In this document: in pieces, positions 1 through 11,697 of the stretch | Numbering within the stretch: the stretch's first letter is position 1 | Layout: the number at the start of each line of letters is the position of its first letter | DNA from: Agapanthus africanus | Lineage: Eukaryota; Streptophyta; Magnoliopsida; Asparagales; Amaryllidaceae | Direction of reading: 5' to 3' | Assembly (NCBI GenBank): GCA_030015575.1 | Contig: JASDDO010000004.1 | Span: 321,540,654 to 321,604,653 of the forward strand | DNA length: 64,000 nucleotides | The notes under the pieces: model-generated | What the model saw: only the letters and a program-made list of their open reading frames with translations | Database searches by the model: none | What the model was told of the DNA's origin: nothing | Translations under genes and position numbers: made by a program

Positions 1-1659
1 TTACACGGAGTTGCGATAAGTTACAAAAGAAAAGAGAGATGAAATTAGACTTGATACACTGACATGATCCCCGACCCAAACCGCCCCACTTGACCCGCCC
101 AGGTCAACCAAATGCATGGTTTGGCCGGCCAGACCAAGTCCAAATGGGCCCTACCAGTGTTGGGCCGTGTTCACATCATAAAACTTCATATCAATACCAC
201 TGATTCTTTATAATATTACCTATAATTTGGTGTTTTTAATTCTTGTCCGCTACATAAGTGCAGGGAAATAGGTTTGGAGCGGATGACAGACTTTTCAAGT
301 TAAAACCAGACCAATTCAAACCCAGTCAAAGTCAACAAATCAGACCTGCAAAATTCGATGTTAGCAAAATCAAGTTATTATATGCTCAAGAACCCTCTAA
401 AATAGCGAGAAAAATATAGAAAAAAATGGAGGCCCAACTCATCAAAGTTGCGGTGGAACCGCTGCAATCCCAAGTCATTACGCAGTGGATCCGCCGCAAA
501 AATTGCGCTGTAGAAGCTAGGGTTTCGGGGGAAGAATCGTCTTTTCGCATACCTCGATATCCAAGCTAGGGTTTTATCTTTCAAAACCTATAAATACACG
601 TGAGCAGCACCCAACAAAAGGCATCTAGGGTTTTGTTTTTAGGGTTAAAAATTATTTAGAATTTTGTAGCCTCATTTTTATTTAACCATTAAATTTTGTA
701 TGAAGCATCAAGTAATTAATAAAAGGTAGTTCTTTTAATTCACGTTTCTTCTTTGTGCACTTTAATTCTCTGCAATCTTATTTCATCGCATTTAATTTTA
801 TTAGTTAGATTGAGATGATTTTCTTTATGGATTTTATTTTTCCCCTTCTTGTTTCTAATTGTTTTCAAGGCAATGATACTCAAAGATACTTCTTGCTTTC
901 ATGAGGGCTCTAGCAATTAGCCTCGATTATTTTATTCTTTCTACTTCTCTTTTCTCTCAAATTATTTTTAAAGCGATGATACTTGATGGTCGTTTCTTGC
1001 TTTCGTGAGAACCCTAAAGTTAGCTTTTTGGTATTTCTTCGATCTCTTTATTTACTTATTTTTTATTTTATTTTATTGATTTAACTAAATGAGCGAGTAA
1101 TTCCTCACTTGTTAGGGTTTGTAGGAAACGATAGTATGAGAGATGGAAAATCCCTTATGCTTCTTTTGGTTAGATTTTTATTCATTTTTTAACTTTAGCA
1201 AAGTGATCATTAACACCATTTATTTGGATGCTCCGTCCCTTCATGATAGAACCCATATTTGAAACAAGTTATGCATGCTTTGTTGAAGGCTTGAGATGGC
1301 AGTGATCAATGGAAGGACAAAAATCAATAGAGGGAATCCCTAGTACCCTTCTAAGAACCCTAATCCACGTTGTTTGGTATTACTCTAGCATCAATTAATT
1401 AAACATGTTAAAAGGAATAGTTTTAAAATACTACCTCTCGATTACCCAATCTGAAAACCCTAATGAATTTGTTTTCCATTGATAATTAAATTTCATTAGA
1501 TTAAAATAAACAAATCAAACATTTTTTATTAACTCATCTAAAGCATGATTTATAGTGTTATTATCTCCATGTGGATGACCCGTATTCACCGCAGTTAACT
1601 TATGCGACACCGTGTTGATTGCGGTAATTAGAAAACAAAAAACATAATTTTTCACATCA
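1..1659 (+). repeat. A-family LTR, 3' part (U3 partial, R, U5)
   Basis: This stretch ends in CA six bases before the tRNA-Asp primer site. It holds a TATA box at 589 and an AATAAA-like signal near 717. A related but clearly diverged copy occupies 61056-62885, with matching landmarks: TATA box, AATAAAGGTAGTTCTTT, a 'GATCAATGGAAGGACAA' stretch and the final CAATCAAA. By eye the two are roughly 70-75% alike. The LTR start lies before the window. I see no gene in it. Confidence 0.75.
589..596 (+). promoter_or_regulatory. TATA box of A LTR
   Basis: TATAAATA is followed about 30-40 bases later by the presumed start of R. The same position in the right-hand A-family LTR also has a TATA box (62045). 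Confidence 0.6.
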
Positions 1660-1665
1660 ATCAAA

Positions 1666-1683
1666 TGGCGCCGTTGCCGGGGA
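1666..1683 (+). other. Primer-binding site, tRNA-Asp type
   Basis: TGGCGCCGTTGCCGGGGA is the exact complement of the 3' end of plant tRNA-Asp(GUC) including CCA. It lies six bases after the LTR end. This primer is known from Athila/Tat-type gypsy elements. Confidence 0.9.
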
Positions 1684-2712
1684 GACGGTAACGTTATTTT
1701 CTTATTATTCGGATTAACTTTTTGTGTATATTAAAAAACCATTAAAATTAATAAAAACTGCATCTTGTTATTTTTTGACGGCGTTTGTGCAGGTTTAAGA
1801 GGAAATCTAGAGCTACTGGAGTAACCAAACAGAGAATTAGAGACCTTCAACCAGAAGCATAGGAGAATAGGAGTACAGTGCCAAAGACATGAGAAGTTTG
1901 GCCCAAACCTTACGGCTAAACGGCGGCAAATTGAACTAATGTAGGGGCGGATCCGTGGCCACCTTTTGGCTTCGTGCCTCCATTTTTTTCTCGTGAGTTT
2001 CCCTCTTTTGTTAAACCTTCTTTGAAGTTCTAATAAAATGTGTTTACTTGCAAGATCCTATGCAAACAGCACCGCCAAAATAAAATTTGCGTGTTTTAGA
2101 TTTTTGGAACTGTTTATTTGTTTTGCATTAAATAATACAGACTTAAGGGGCAAGAAACCCAAATCAAGATTAAGTGGGGAGCTCATTACTTTTCCTAAGC
2201 CCCAAAAATCACAAACACGTATATGCATCACCTTACACTAATTAAAAAAAAATCTAGACAAAGCCCTTAAGGATATTCACGCTCAATTAGGACAAAGGGG
2301 GTCGTGGGTAATCTATCATTTATCGACATTAATTTTTTGGTATTTTGGAAAGTGTTTAGAGACGAAAGTCTCGCAAAGTGAGCAGGTTCTCTGTAATTAA
2401 GGAACTTAGCGAAAGCCTTGGAAAACCTCCCTCCTCACTTACAGTTAGATGGCTATAAGATTGATAAAGAGACGGTAGAGGATTTATCCTACAACTCGTC
2501 ATTTGGAAGTCTAAGAGCGGTCTAGTGATTTGACCTAGGTGGCCCTAGCTCTAGGAATTGGTTTGTGCATTTTGATTGAGATTACTTGAATCTTCTTTCC
2601 ATATTTGTTTTCAAAAAAACAATTTCAAAAATCCAAAAAAAAAACTTTAAGAAAAACTTAACATTTGTATACTCTTTTCTTTTCATCTCAATTTCTTTTC
2701 ACTTCTCATATC
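1684..2712 (+). other. Untranslated leader of element A
   Basis: This is an AT-rich stretch between the primer site and the first ORF, with no convincing coding frame. It is matched, with many differences, by 62910-63881 in the right-hand copy. The best conserved block is around 2520-2570 ('GATTTGACCTAGGTGGCC'). Confidence 0.6.
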
Positions 2713-3447
2713 ATGGGTAACCCAAAACGACCACCTCTTGCCGAGCTTAGCTATATACAACCAGATATTTCTTTATATCGTTATTGTTTTGGTAGAACTT
2801 CCAACACTTCCATTTTTTTGAGGGATAGGATAAAGGCTTCTAGAAATAACAGTAGCACACCACACTCAAATACCTATCAACCGTCTCAAACTTTCATCCT
2901 TCCTTATGTTGATACTCCTTTTGAAGCTAATGGGGCAACTTTTAAACCCATGTCTAGTGTTGAACATATTGCGAAAGCCTATAGCCAAAGTTTCATAATT
3001 TTCACTACTCCGAAACCCTTAGGACAACAATTCCAATTATTTCCATATGAAAATTTTGATTCATTTTTTGAGGCGAATGTGGCAACTTTTAAACCCATGA
3101 CCATTGCTGAGAAAATTGAAAAAGCCAGTCATCGACAATTCAACCAATTCCAATCATCTTCATATCAAAATGTTGATTCTAATCCTATCTATGACAATTG
3201 GACACCACCACCCAATTCTTATCAACAGTACCAATCTTTCACACCGTCTCATGTTGATACTTCTCTTGCGGTTAATGTGGCAATTCGTAAACCCATTTTC
3301 ATTGCGGAACACATTAAACATGCCTGTAACCAACAATTCAACCAATTCCAACCCTACTCAACTTTTGTGTCTTATCTAGATATTACTTCTGAACAACAAT
3401 TAGGAAGTTCCGTGGTTCAAAGAGAATCTTTCATTGAAACTTCTTAA
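2713..3447 (+). CDS. Element A ORF1: unrecognised protein with three internal repeats
   Basis: The start is taken at the ATG of MGNPKRPPL, because the right-hand family copy starts at the equivalent ATG (63882). An in-frame ATG also exists at 2665. I do not recognise the product. The N-terminal block QPDISLYRYCFG is shared with the right-hand copy. Downstream are three imperfect repeats, at about residues 81-110, 130-160 and 197-226 counted from the upstream ATG, each built as (D/F)-xx-FEAN-x-AT-FKPM-xx-xEHIxKA-xxQxF. Asn, Gln, Ser and Phe are abundant around them. I see no zinc knuckle, protease or polymerase motif. The ORF sits where gag sits in an LTR element, so a gag-like or RNA-binding role is possible, but nothing in the sequence proves it. 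B interrupts the element downstream. Confidence 0.5.
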   Translation: MGNPKRPPLAELSYIQPDISLYRYCFGRTSNTSIFLRDRIKASRNNSSTPHSNTYQPSQTFILPYVDTPFEANGATFKPMSSVEHIAKAYSQSFIIFTTPKPLGQQFQLFPYENFDSFFEANVATFKPMTIAEKIEKASHRQFNQFQSSSYQNVDSNPIYDNWTPPPNSYQQYQSFTPSHVDTSLAVNVAIRKPIFIAEHIKHACNQQFNQFQPYSTFVSYLDITSEQQLGSSVVQRESFIETS

Positions 3448-3612
3448 CAAACCATATGTAGTCTTGAAGTAGCATTAGAATTAAGCAGTGAGAAATAACT
3501 AGGGATCCCTCCTAGTCAAACCAAAATTAATTCTCTTGACCTCGGCATCTTCCAACCTGAAATCCAACCGAATGAATTTGATTATCAACCGCTTGATAAT
3601 ACAACTAATGAG

Positions 3613-4342
3613 GTGCCTGAGAATAACATATTTGACTTGCCCGATCATGAGTTTGAAAAAGATTCATACACCATTCCAAATCAAACTGATCTTTATCAGA
3701 CTAATCTTGACATTTTAAGTCTTTCAATCCCATCAAGTGAACCTAGCGATCTATCGATTAAGGAAAATATAATTGATGAATTTTTAAATAACTATTCATT
3801 TGATTTGAATGATGGCGCTAGTGAAATCAGTGTTGAAAATATTTTTGAGGATGAACTCGATATGTTGGATGAGTTGGATTCCCTGACTCGTCATGTACTT
3901 TCTATTGAATTTGAATATCTTCATGAACCTTTAACCGATACTATTCTTACCATCAATTTATCTGATATGCAAGATGATATTCAGCTTTCATCTCCCACAT
4001 CTGGATCAACAATGCTCATCATCCAAGATCGTTTACCCATTTCATTACACATTTCTTTTTGTTCTCCTCATCTTCTTTCACTTCCACCGAGATTTGATGA
4101 ATCACACTCCGATATTTCTAGTTCTATGATTCTTGAAGAACCACTGTTTGAGTTAAATTCTTTTAGGAACGAGGTAGACAAGCTTTCCAGGTCGCCTACC
4201 TCCATAATTCCTGACGAATTGAGTGCTTGGAATCATAGTATGCAACATATTGACTTCAAAACTTTCAACCTTCCTAGTGAATCTACCTATTCGACCGGCA
4301 TGGATATCAATTCCTTTCTTTCAGATGAGGTAATCGACACTA
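3613..4342 (+). CDS. Element A ORF2: unrecognised acidic protein, interrupted by element B
   Basis: This long frame is rich in Asp, Glu, Ser and Leu (for example DELDMLDELDSLTRHVL) and low in basic residues, so the product would be strongly acidic. I recognise no domain. It lies about 165 bases after ORF1 and in the same orientation, so the two may have come from one transcript. Its reading frame runs into the 5' LTR of element B at 4348, so the apparent C-terminal end beyond that point is LTR sequence, not native protein. It could be the second part of a gag-like product of this LARD family, or a lineage-specific accessory gene. Confidence 0.4.
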
Positions 4343-4381
4343 GGGAATGTTCCCTCATAAAAAATAAAGAGAAGAGGGAGA

Positions 4382-4408
4382 AACCCCCCCCCCCCACACA
4401 CACACGAC
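4382..4408 (+). repeat. Poly-C / AC simple repeat
   Basis: A run of about 13 C bases followed by ACACACACAC, near the start of B's 5' LTR. The 3' LTR lacks it, so it expanded after insertion. Confidence 0.8.
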
Positions 4409-4862
4409 TCAACACGTGAGCGCCTATATGCAAAGAATATTAGGCACTGCAGTTAAAACAACTCATAGGCTATATAAGCCTCACGTGTTAAACACGTGAG
4501 CGCCTATATGTAAAGCATATAGGCGCCAGTTAAAACAACTCATAGGCTAAATAAGCCTAAACATGTGAGCGCCTATATGCAAAGCATATAGGCGCTGCAA
4601 TCAAACAATTTGTAGGCCAAACAGGCCCTAAGTGTTAAACACGTGAGCGCTCATATGCAAACCATATGAGCGCTGAAAATAAACAATCCAAAACCCATGG
4701 TAATGATCACGTGTTAAACATGTGAGTTCTCCTGCCACATAAATTGGCAGCGCTCACATGCAAAGCATTTGAGCGCCCTAATTTTAAAATACTCACATCT
4801 GATTCTATGTGATAGAATTAAATTCTATTTGGGAAATATTTTTTCTGATCTTTCTAATATGG

Positions 4863-5624
4863 AAAGATTTTTCTCTAACAGAGAATTCTTGATTTAAAAT
4901 CCAATTGTGATAAAATATCACCAAATGAACCATCTGTGTCACGCCCCACCCGCAATACAGAAAGTATTGTCCGCTCTGGCCGAAGCCGCATGGTTTTGTC
5001 CTTCGGGGCGAACCGGACCCGACCAGGGGCCACTTCCCAGGAGGTCACCCATCCCAGAACTTTCCTGGCTCGAGCACGCTTAACTAAGGAGTTCTCAACC
5101 TCCTGTAGTGCCGATTCACATAAAAGGCGCCTCTGTATTGAAGAGTGGTATCATTCCATTTATATTACAAATCTGCCCTCTTTCGGAATGTATTCCGAAA
5201 ATTCCCCATTGTTTTACAGTGGGTCCTACGGACTCAAGAGGTGAAAGATTTTTCTCTAACAGAGAATTCTTGATTTAAAATCCAATTGTGATAAAATATC
5301 ACCAAATGAACCATCTGTGTCACGCCCCACCCGCAATACAGAGAGTATTGTCCGCTCTGGCCGAAGCCGCATGGTTTTGTCCTTCAGAGCGAACCGGACC
5401 CGACCAGGGGCCACTTCCCAAAAGGTCACCCATCCCAAAACTTCCCTGGCTCGAGCACGCTTAACTACGGATTTCTCAACCTCCTGTAATGCCGATTCAC
5501 TTAAAAGGCGCCTCTGTATTGAAGAGTGGTATCATTCCATTTATATTACAAATCTGCCCTCTTTCGGAATGTATTCCGAAAATTCCCCATTGTTTTACAG
5601 TGGGTCCCACGGACTCAAGAGGTG
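4863..5624. repeat. 381-bp tandem duplication spanning LTR flank and TRIM end
   Basis: 4863-5243 and 5244-5624 are near-identical direct repeats. Each holds 74 bases of B LTR flank, including the ATCTG target site, followed by about 307 bases of TRIM LTR. It was made after the TRIM inserted, because the junction copies the insertion boundary. Confidence 0.9.
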
Positions 5625-6249
5625 GCCTAAATTCCCCATTGTTTTACAGTGGGTCCCATGGATTCAAGAGGTTGCCCCCTCCCACTTAAACACGACACTT
5701 AGCATGGCACTTTGTTCCGTGTGGCACTTTGCTCCGTGAGCAAGAACCGGGTCCCGACATTCTCCCCACCTTTGAACAATGGTTCGTCCTCGAACCACAG
5801 ACCTACTATTGAGGGACCAACTCTGATACTATTCTGTCACGCCCCACCCGCAATACAGAGAGTATTGTCCGCTCTGGCCGAACCCGCACGGTTTTGTCCT
5901 TCGGGGCGAACCGGACCCGACCAGGGGCCACTTCCCAGAAGGTCACCCATCCCAGAACTTCCCTGGCTCGAGCACGCTTAACTACGGAGTTCTCAACCTC
6001 TTGTAGTGCCGATTCACTTAAAAGACGCCTCTGTATTGAAGAGTGGTATCATTCCATTTATAGTACAAATCTGCCCTCTTTCGGAATGTATTCCGAAAAT
6101 TCCCCATTGTTCTACAATGGGTCCCACGGACTCAAGAGGTGGCCCCCACGGATTCAAGAGGTGGCCCCCGCCCACTTAAACACGACACTTAGCGTGGCAC
6201 TTTGTTCCGTGTGGCACTTTGCTCCGTGAACAAGAACCGGGTCCTGACA
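5318..6249 (-). mobile_element. TRIM (terminal-repeat retrotransposon in miniature)
   Basis: Read on the minus strand, an LTR of 415 bp (6249-5835, TGTCAGGAC to GGGGCGTGACA) is followed by a primer site resembling TATCAGAG (tRNA-iMet type), a 75-bp interior, a purine tract (AAAGGTGGGGAGAA) and a second LTR of 442 bp (5759-5318). The TSD is ATCTG on both sides. It has no coding capacity, as usual for TRIMs, so it depended on another element. The left LTR has an extra internal repeat of about 50 bp (5579-5675). It looks structurally whole. Its LTR end GGGGCGTGACA is shared with the Tekay-type elements here, suggesting an origin from, or mobilisation by, a gypsy relative. Confidence 0.85.
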
Positions 6250-6590
6250 ATCTGATAGAATTAAATTCTATGTGGGAAATATTTCCTAGATCTTTCTCAA
6301 ACTAGAAAGTTCTTCACTGTTAAACAGAGAACCCTTGGATTAAGGATCCAACGGTGATTATAAAATCAACCACATCTGATAGAATAGAATTATATCTTAA
6401 GAAAAATATTTCTTAATTTTGTTAAATAAACAAGAAAACTTCTCTGTTAAACAGATAGCCATTGGATTAAAAATCCAATGGTGAATAAAATTCACCAAGT
6501 GATCTAAAAGATCATTTTTGATTGATTATGAAATCAATCATGATCTCTCAATCAGAGATTTTCTTAACAAGTTGATTTTTTCTCTTCTCC

Positions 6591-6598
6591 TATAAATA
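6591..6598 (+). promoter_or_regulatory. TATA box of B 5' LTR
   Basis: TATAAATA follows a TCTCTTCTCC pyrimidine stretch. The same box and context are kept in the 3' LTR at 55061. Confidence 0.65.
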
Positions 6599-7839
6599 GA
6601 TAGAGAAGAAATAAAAAGAGGAGAGACAGAAGAGAGAACTTTCCAAAAGCATCTGCAAAAAAAAATACAGTAAGCTCTTGAGAAAAGTGAAAATTTAATT
6701 CTCAAAGGAGAAGACTTTCCTCGTTGAAACCCTAGGTAAAGAAACACAGAGATCATATCATCTCTCCTTTATCTATCTAAGGGTTTAACCCTTCACATAA
6801 GAACTTAGTTCTTCCTATGGTTGAGATTTGCAGAAGCAAATCTCCCTAAAAGTTGAGAATTTAATTCTCATCGGGGGGATTTTGCTCTGCAGATTCAAAA
6901 CATAGGGGAAAAGGACTAAGTTAAAAAGAAAAAAAAGAAGGGAAAGAACAGGAGCATATGAGAATTTAATTCCTCTGAGAATTAGGGTTTAACCCTACAA
7001 AAAGAACATAGTTCTTCAATATAAACAGTAATGATGATCCAAGATGATCATCAATGACTAAAATGGCATTAACAGAGATCAAATATCTCTGAAAACAAAC
7101 AACAAGAATAACTTGTCGTCTCAACGCTGTTATGGAGCTCACGTTTTTCCCACATCAGTGCTCAAAATAAGCAAAAGCAAAGCTAAAACTGCCTCACCTT
7201 TTTCCCACGTAGTGCTCAAAATAAGCAAAAGCAAAGCTAAAACTGCCTCACGTGTTTCCTACGTGAGTGCTCAAAATAAGCAAAAGCAAAGCTAAAACCG
7301 CCTCACGTGTTTCCTACGTGAGTGCTCAAAATAAGCAAAAACAAAGCTAAGACCGCCTCACATATTTCCCACGTGGGCGCCTGAAGAGCAAAGAAAAAAT
7401 CCTTTGTGGCAATTAGGCGGCCATCAAATAAGAAAGCAGCCACGTGAAATGCACGTGAAACACTCCTGGAAACCCAAAATTTGGCGTCGCATGTGCTTTA
7501 CACGTGAACTAAACCCAAGTGCTCAGCACTTCTATAAAAAGAGGGGAATTGAACAAATAAAACCCAACACTCAGCACTCACGTGGTTACTACGTGAGTAT
7601 CATGTAAAGTGCTCAGCACTTTATGATTAGTCAAAATGACTAAAGTGCTTCGCACTGATTGGGAAAACGCTCATATCTGAGCGCCTCACGTGTTTCACAC
7701 GAGAACTCCACGGGACTCTAGTGCTTAGCACTAATCCAGCGCCTCACGTGTTTCACACGTGAGCGTTGTATGCCCCAGTGGTTAGCATGTTTGGGTAATT
7801 ATGGAAACTCAATATCAGCCTAAAATTGGCTAAGTTTCC

Positions 7840-10053
7840 TGTCACGCCCCTCTTCCCAAAATACGGAAAACGAGGGATGACTAGGCCAGCCATGCTCCTA
7901 CGGTCAAGGAATAATCCCGCCGTAGTCACACTTCGGCTTCTAGCATTACATGGTAATCAGTAAGCAAAGCACAGCAGTAAAAGAACTACATCACTAAATT
8001 ATTACATTAAAATCCATTGTTCACAACTTACAAATAAACCAGAAGTGCTACTAACCAAGTTCAAATACAAGATCTCTTTATGGAAAACAGAAAGAAAGAA
8101 AAGTACTCCATACTAAATCTCCGTCAGCTCGAAAGGTAAATCCGTCTCCTACGCTGGTTCTTCCACGAGATCTGAGCATGCATACTCAAGTCGTCAGAGC
8201 GACGTAATAGCAATTTATATAATAATGATATGAAACAGGTAATTATGGTGATAACAGTGAAAGTACAATGCGTGTAATCACTATGTCACTATATGATGCA
8301 AAGTATGATCTGTGTCCCTATCAGTCTCTAGGTCATGTTTGAAATCGTAAAGTGGAAAGGAGGATCATGTTTAACAGGAGTCTCATACATACCCGAGACA
8401 ACGGCCCACATGTCCGGGACATAACCCTGTCACCCGGATCGCTAGATCCTACATAATATATATATCATTGCTCGAATGATCATCCTCTAAAACACGGTCC
8501 CGCTAAATACGATTCTCTTTCCACTTCGATTTCCTCTTTTTCCCCAGGTTTACACTATTTATGATTTTGATTTAGTCGTGTACAAGTATACCAATAGCAC
8601 GGTTTTATCACTGTTCACTGTATTAATCACTGTCACGAATCATTCACTTTCCATTGGTTTACTCGACACTCCTAAACCAATATCATTCACGCACGATAAT
8701 GCAATGTCCACTGAACACTAACACGCACTAACACTGTGTATATGGCAATTGGGTAGGATATGTGTATGTATGCCATTAATAAGTCATGTATGTTATGAAC
8801 CAATGTGCACGTCATCAATTTACAAAAATTCCATTAATTCATATGTTTAGAATTCGACAAAATGATACAAATACGATAATAAGCACATTCTGTCAGCAGT
8901 TCATCAAAATTGGTTTCAGTTCAATCGGGTTTCCGGTATTCAAGTTACAGCCGTTTCATTTTAAGTGCTCTCGGCAGGAAATTCAGTTTCTGAACTGAAT
9001 GTCTGTTTCGCGACATGAATTTCACCCAGTTGGGATCGGAATTTAGCGACGCTACAGTTGAATAAAATCTAGGGTTTCCAATAGGGTGTTCAACAAAATA
9101 GACAGATTCTCAATCGCGTCTGTACGTCAAAAGTTATACACTGTTCAACACTAGTATGTCAATTTTGATTCTGCTTTGGACTGTTATACGTCCTGTACTT
9201 TTAAATTACAGATTTAATAGCAAAAGACGTTAAAACGGAATGAAACCACTTGTGTTATTTAGATAACAGATTCACCTTTAATAAACTGCAGAGTTCCGCA
9301 ACATAAGAGTTCAGGAAACAAGGTGGTACGCATTACTGGACAGTAAACAGTAACCAGAGTCGCTCTGGACTGCAGTCCAGAGCCGTACTCCGACCCAAAT
9401 ATCGTCACAATTCCAGAATAGAAACCATTAGAAACTTGCACAGGGTTACAGTTCGTCGAGTCGGATTCGATTTGAGCCCTCGAACGCATCATTCCCATAT
9501 GTATACAATTTATGGTGATTTTTACAATTTTCAGATACGGGAATTTCCAGTTTTCACGGGTGTATTTGGGGGTGTTCGTTTTAGTCATTAACAGTCATAT
9601 TTTCCCGTGAAATTTATACACAGTATTCATTATCGCACGGGCCCGCATAGGAAATCCAATTCCGTCAAATTAGATGAATATTTTTATTGGGATCATGCAT
9701 CGAACAGGTATGTCATATAATTTATCGGAAATTGCAAATTTGTAATTTATACGATTTGAGTTTGTAACACGAATAAATTAGCATGTAGCAAGTAAAGTAC
9801 TTGCCTGGAAACGCTTTGGGCGACGCCCGACAGCGGCAACGTCACGAGCGCGCGACGAACGGCGCGGTTCGGTTTGCACGACGTTGGCTCGCGTTTCGGG
9901 TTTGCCGTCGGAGTTGCCCGGAGACGTCTCACGGTCACTGGAAGCGGAGGGGGTGCTCAGTGGATCTCAGGGAGTGTGATGGGGTCGACGGCGGTCGGCG
10001 GCTGCGCTCTGGCGATGGCAACAGAGGGGGTGCGTGGATGTGTTGTGGGTTTT

Positions 10054-10086
<33 letters not shown>

Positions 10087-10956
10087 CTCGGGTGTGGATT
10101 TTTGGAGTGATGATGAATTTGCTGAGGATGGAGAAGGTCGATGAGGTGTTTCTGGTCAGTGGGGGCTCGCCGGCGTCGAGCGTAAATGGTGGTCGAATGG
10201 GTGCAGGGGAGCTCGGGTGTGCACGGGGTTGGGTATGCAGGGCTTCTTGGTTGGTAGAGGAAGATTAGTGAAGGGTTTTGTTGTTGGAGGAGAAACGAGG
10301 GAGGAGTACGAGGTGGTGGAGTCGTCGTCGGCGTCGGTGTAGAGATGGAAGCAGTGGGTTCGGTTTTAGAGAGAGAGAAGCGATTTGAGAAGGGGCTGGA
10401 ATGAGATTGAGGGAGTGAGGAGTAAGGGTTGAGGTTGAGGAGATCGCGAGGGGCGCGCGAGTCGTGGGGAAATGGCCCGGCGACGTGGTCGCGGGAGTTG
10501 GCGTGAATTGTGGATCGAGGAAGAGAGACGTTGGGAAGAAGGAAGGAAGAAGGCGAGTCAGGTCGGGTGAAGCGGGCGTGGGTTTGGAGGAGACAGGCTA
10601 GGCCGGGGTTTAAATAATCCTATTTTATTCTAACGTGGGCTGAGGAGGGAGTGGGCTGAGGGGATAAGGCTTGGGCTGAAGAAAAGGATGGGTGGGCTGA
10701 GGGTTTAAAGTTTAAATTAAAAGTTTAATTGGTTTGGAAAAAGGAGTATTGGGCTTATTTAAAGTTAGGGTTTTGTTTTAAATTAAATGTGAGTTTAGTT
10801 TATTTTGTTTTGGTTCTAAAGTTTGGGAAAAATTTTAAATGTTGGAACTTAAGTACTAATCTTCACACAAGGCAGAAATACGGGAAAAATGGGGATACTC
10901 TTTGGGGACTCGGGAACTGTAGGAAAATTTTCATAGATGGGGAACGGGGATTTACA
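7840..10956 (-). repeat. 3' LTR of element C
   Basis: 3117 bp, TGTAAATCC to GGGGCGTGACA on the minus strand. It matches 15570-17988 plus 28053-28779. It contains a GA microsatellite (about 10062-10087) and a TATTTAAA box near 10607 (minus). ORFs in it, including GA-coded Arg/Glu runs, are chance frames. Confidence 0.92.
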
Positions 10957-10972
10957 TCATACCCCCCTTACA
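10957..10972 (-). other. Polypurine tract of element C
   Basis: On the minus strand AAGGGGGGTATGA lies directly before the 3' LTR start. It is the plus-strand primer of reverse transcription. Confidence 0.75.
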
Positions 10973-11019
10973 AAAATTTCGTCCTCGAAATTTAACAAGG
11001 ATACAATGAAACAAAAGTA

Positions 11020-11640
11020 CTAAACAAAGAGATGTGGAAAACGAGCACGGATATCTTCCTCCCGCTCCCAGGTGGATTCTCCTGGGGAACGACCGTCCCA
11101 AGACACTCGGACTAACGGAATGACCTTGTTCTTCAGCACTTTCTCTCTGCGGTCAAGGATGGTAGTGGGCTGCTCCTCGTATGATAGATCGGTACCCAAA
11201 ACTAGCTCCGAATAGTCCAGAACATGGCTCTCGTCCCGCACATAACGCCGCAACTGTGACACGTGGAAGGTATTGTGCACAGCAACTAGCGAGGGAGGCA
11301 AGGCAAGTCGGTAGGCCATCTCTCCTACTCGCTCTATCACCTCAAAAGGTCCGATAAAATAGGGACTGAGCTTTCCCCGACCTTTGAACCTGATAACTCC
11401 ACGGGTAGGGGAAATCTTCAGGAACACGTGATCTCCAACTTCAAACTCTAGTGCCCTCCTTCTGGTATCTGCCCAACTCTTCTGTCGATCCTGAGCTGTC
11501 TTAATACGCTGCCTGATCATTTGGACCTTGTCGACTGTCTGAATAATGAGCTCGGGGCCCAATAATCTTCGCTCTCCCACATCATCCCAACACACTGGGG
11601 ATCGACACTTCCGCCCGTAAAGCGCTTCGAAAGGAGCCAT
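11020..11640 (-). pseudogene. Element C integrase C-terminal region and chromodomain
   Basis: The segment starts with the conserved APFEALYGRKCRSP integrase tail. It then shows the GPF(E/K)-type core (FIGPFEVIERVGEMAYRL, VHNTFHVSQLRRYV) typical of chromoviral integrases. It ends in a chromodomain-like block (NKVIPLVRVSWDG, STWEREEDIRARFPHLF). In this family the chromodomain directs integration toward marked chromatin. The stop lies about 65 bases before the polypurine tract, the usual Tekay arrangement. Part of a broken element. Confidence 0.9.
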
Positions 11641-11697
11641 CTGGATGCTAGCCAGGTAACTGTTGTTATAAGAAAACTCGACTAGATGCAGATGGTC

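Noticed and set aside
1666-1683. tRNA-Asp gene fragment
   Set aside because: It is complementary to the tRNA 3' end, sits right after an LTR end and has no tRNA body, so it is a primer-binding site.
4410-4690. Regularly spaced, near-identical repeats that look CRISPR-like
   Set aside because: The units are palindromic LTR couplets of variable sequence in a plant retrotransposon LTR. There is no uniform direct repeat with unique spacers and no cas gene.
4936-6229. Three similar ORFs beginning MSRPTRNTESIV-like sequence as a gene family
   Set aside because: They are antisense frames through the repeated TRIM LTR, with no coding signature beyond the DNA repeat.
9801-10110. ORFs ending in Arg-Glu runs as genes
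   Set aside because: The runs come from the GA microsatellite in C's LTR, and the similar frames at 17535-17890 lie in the partner LTR.
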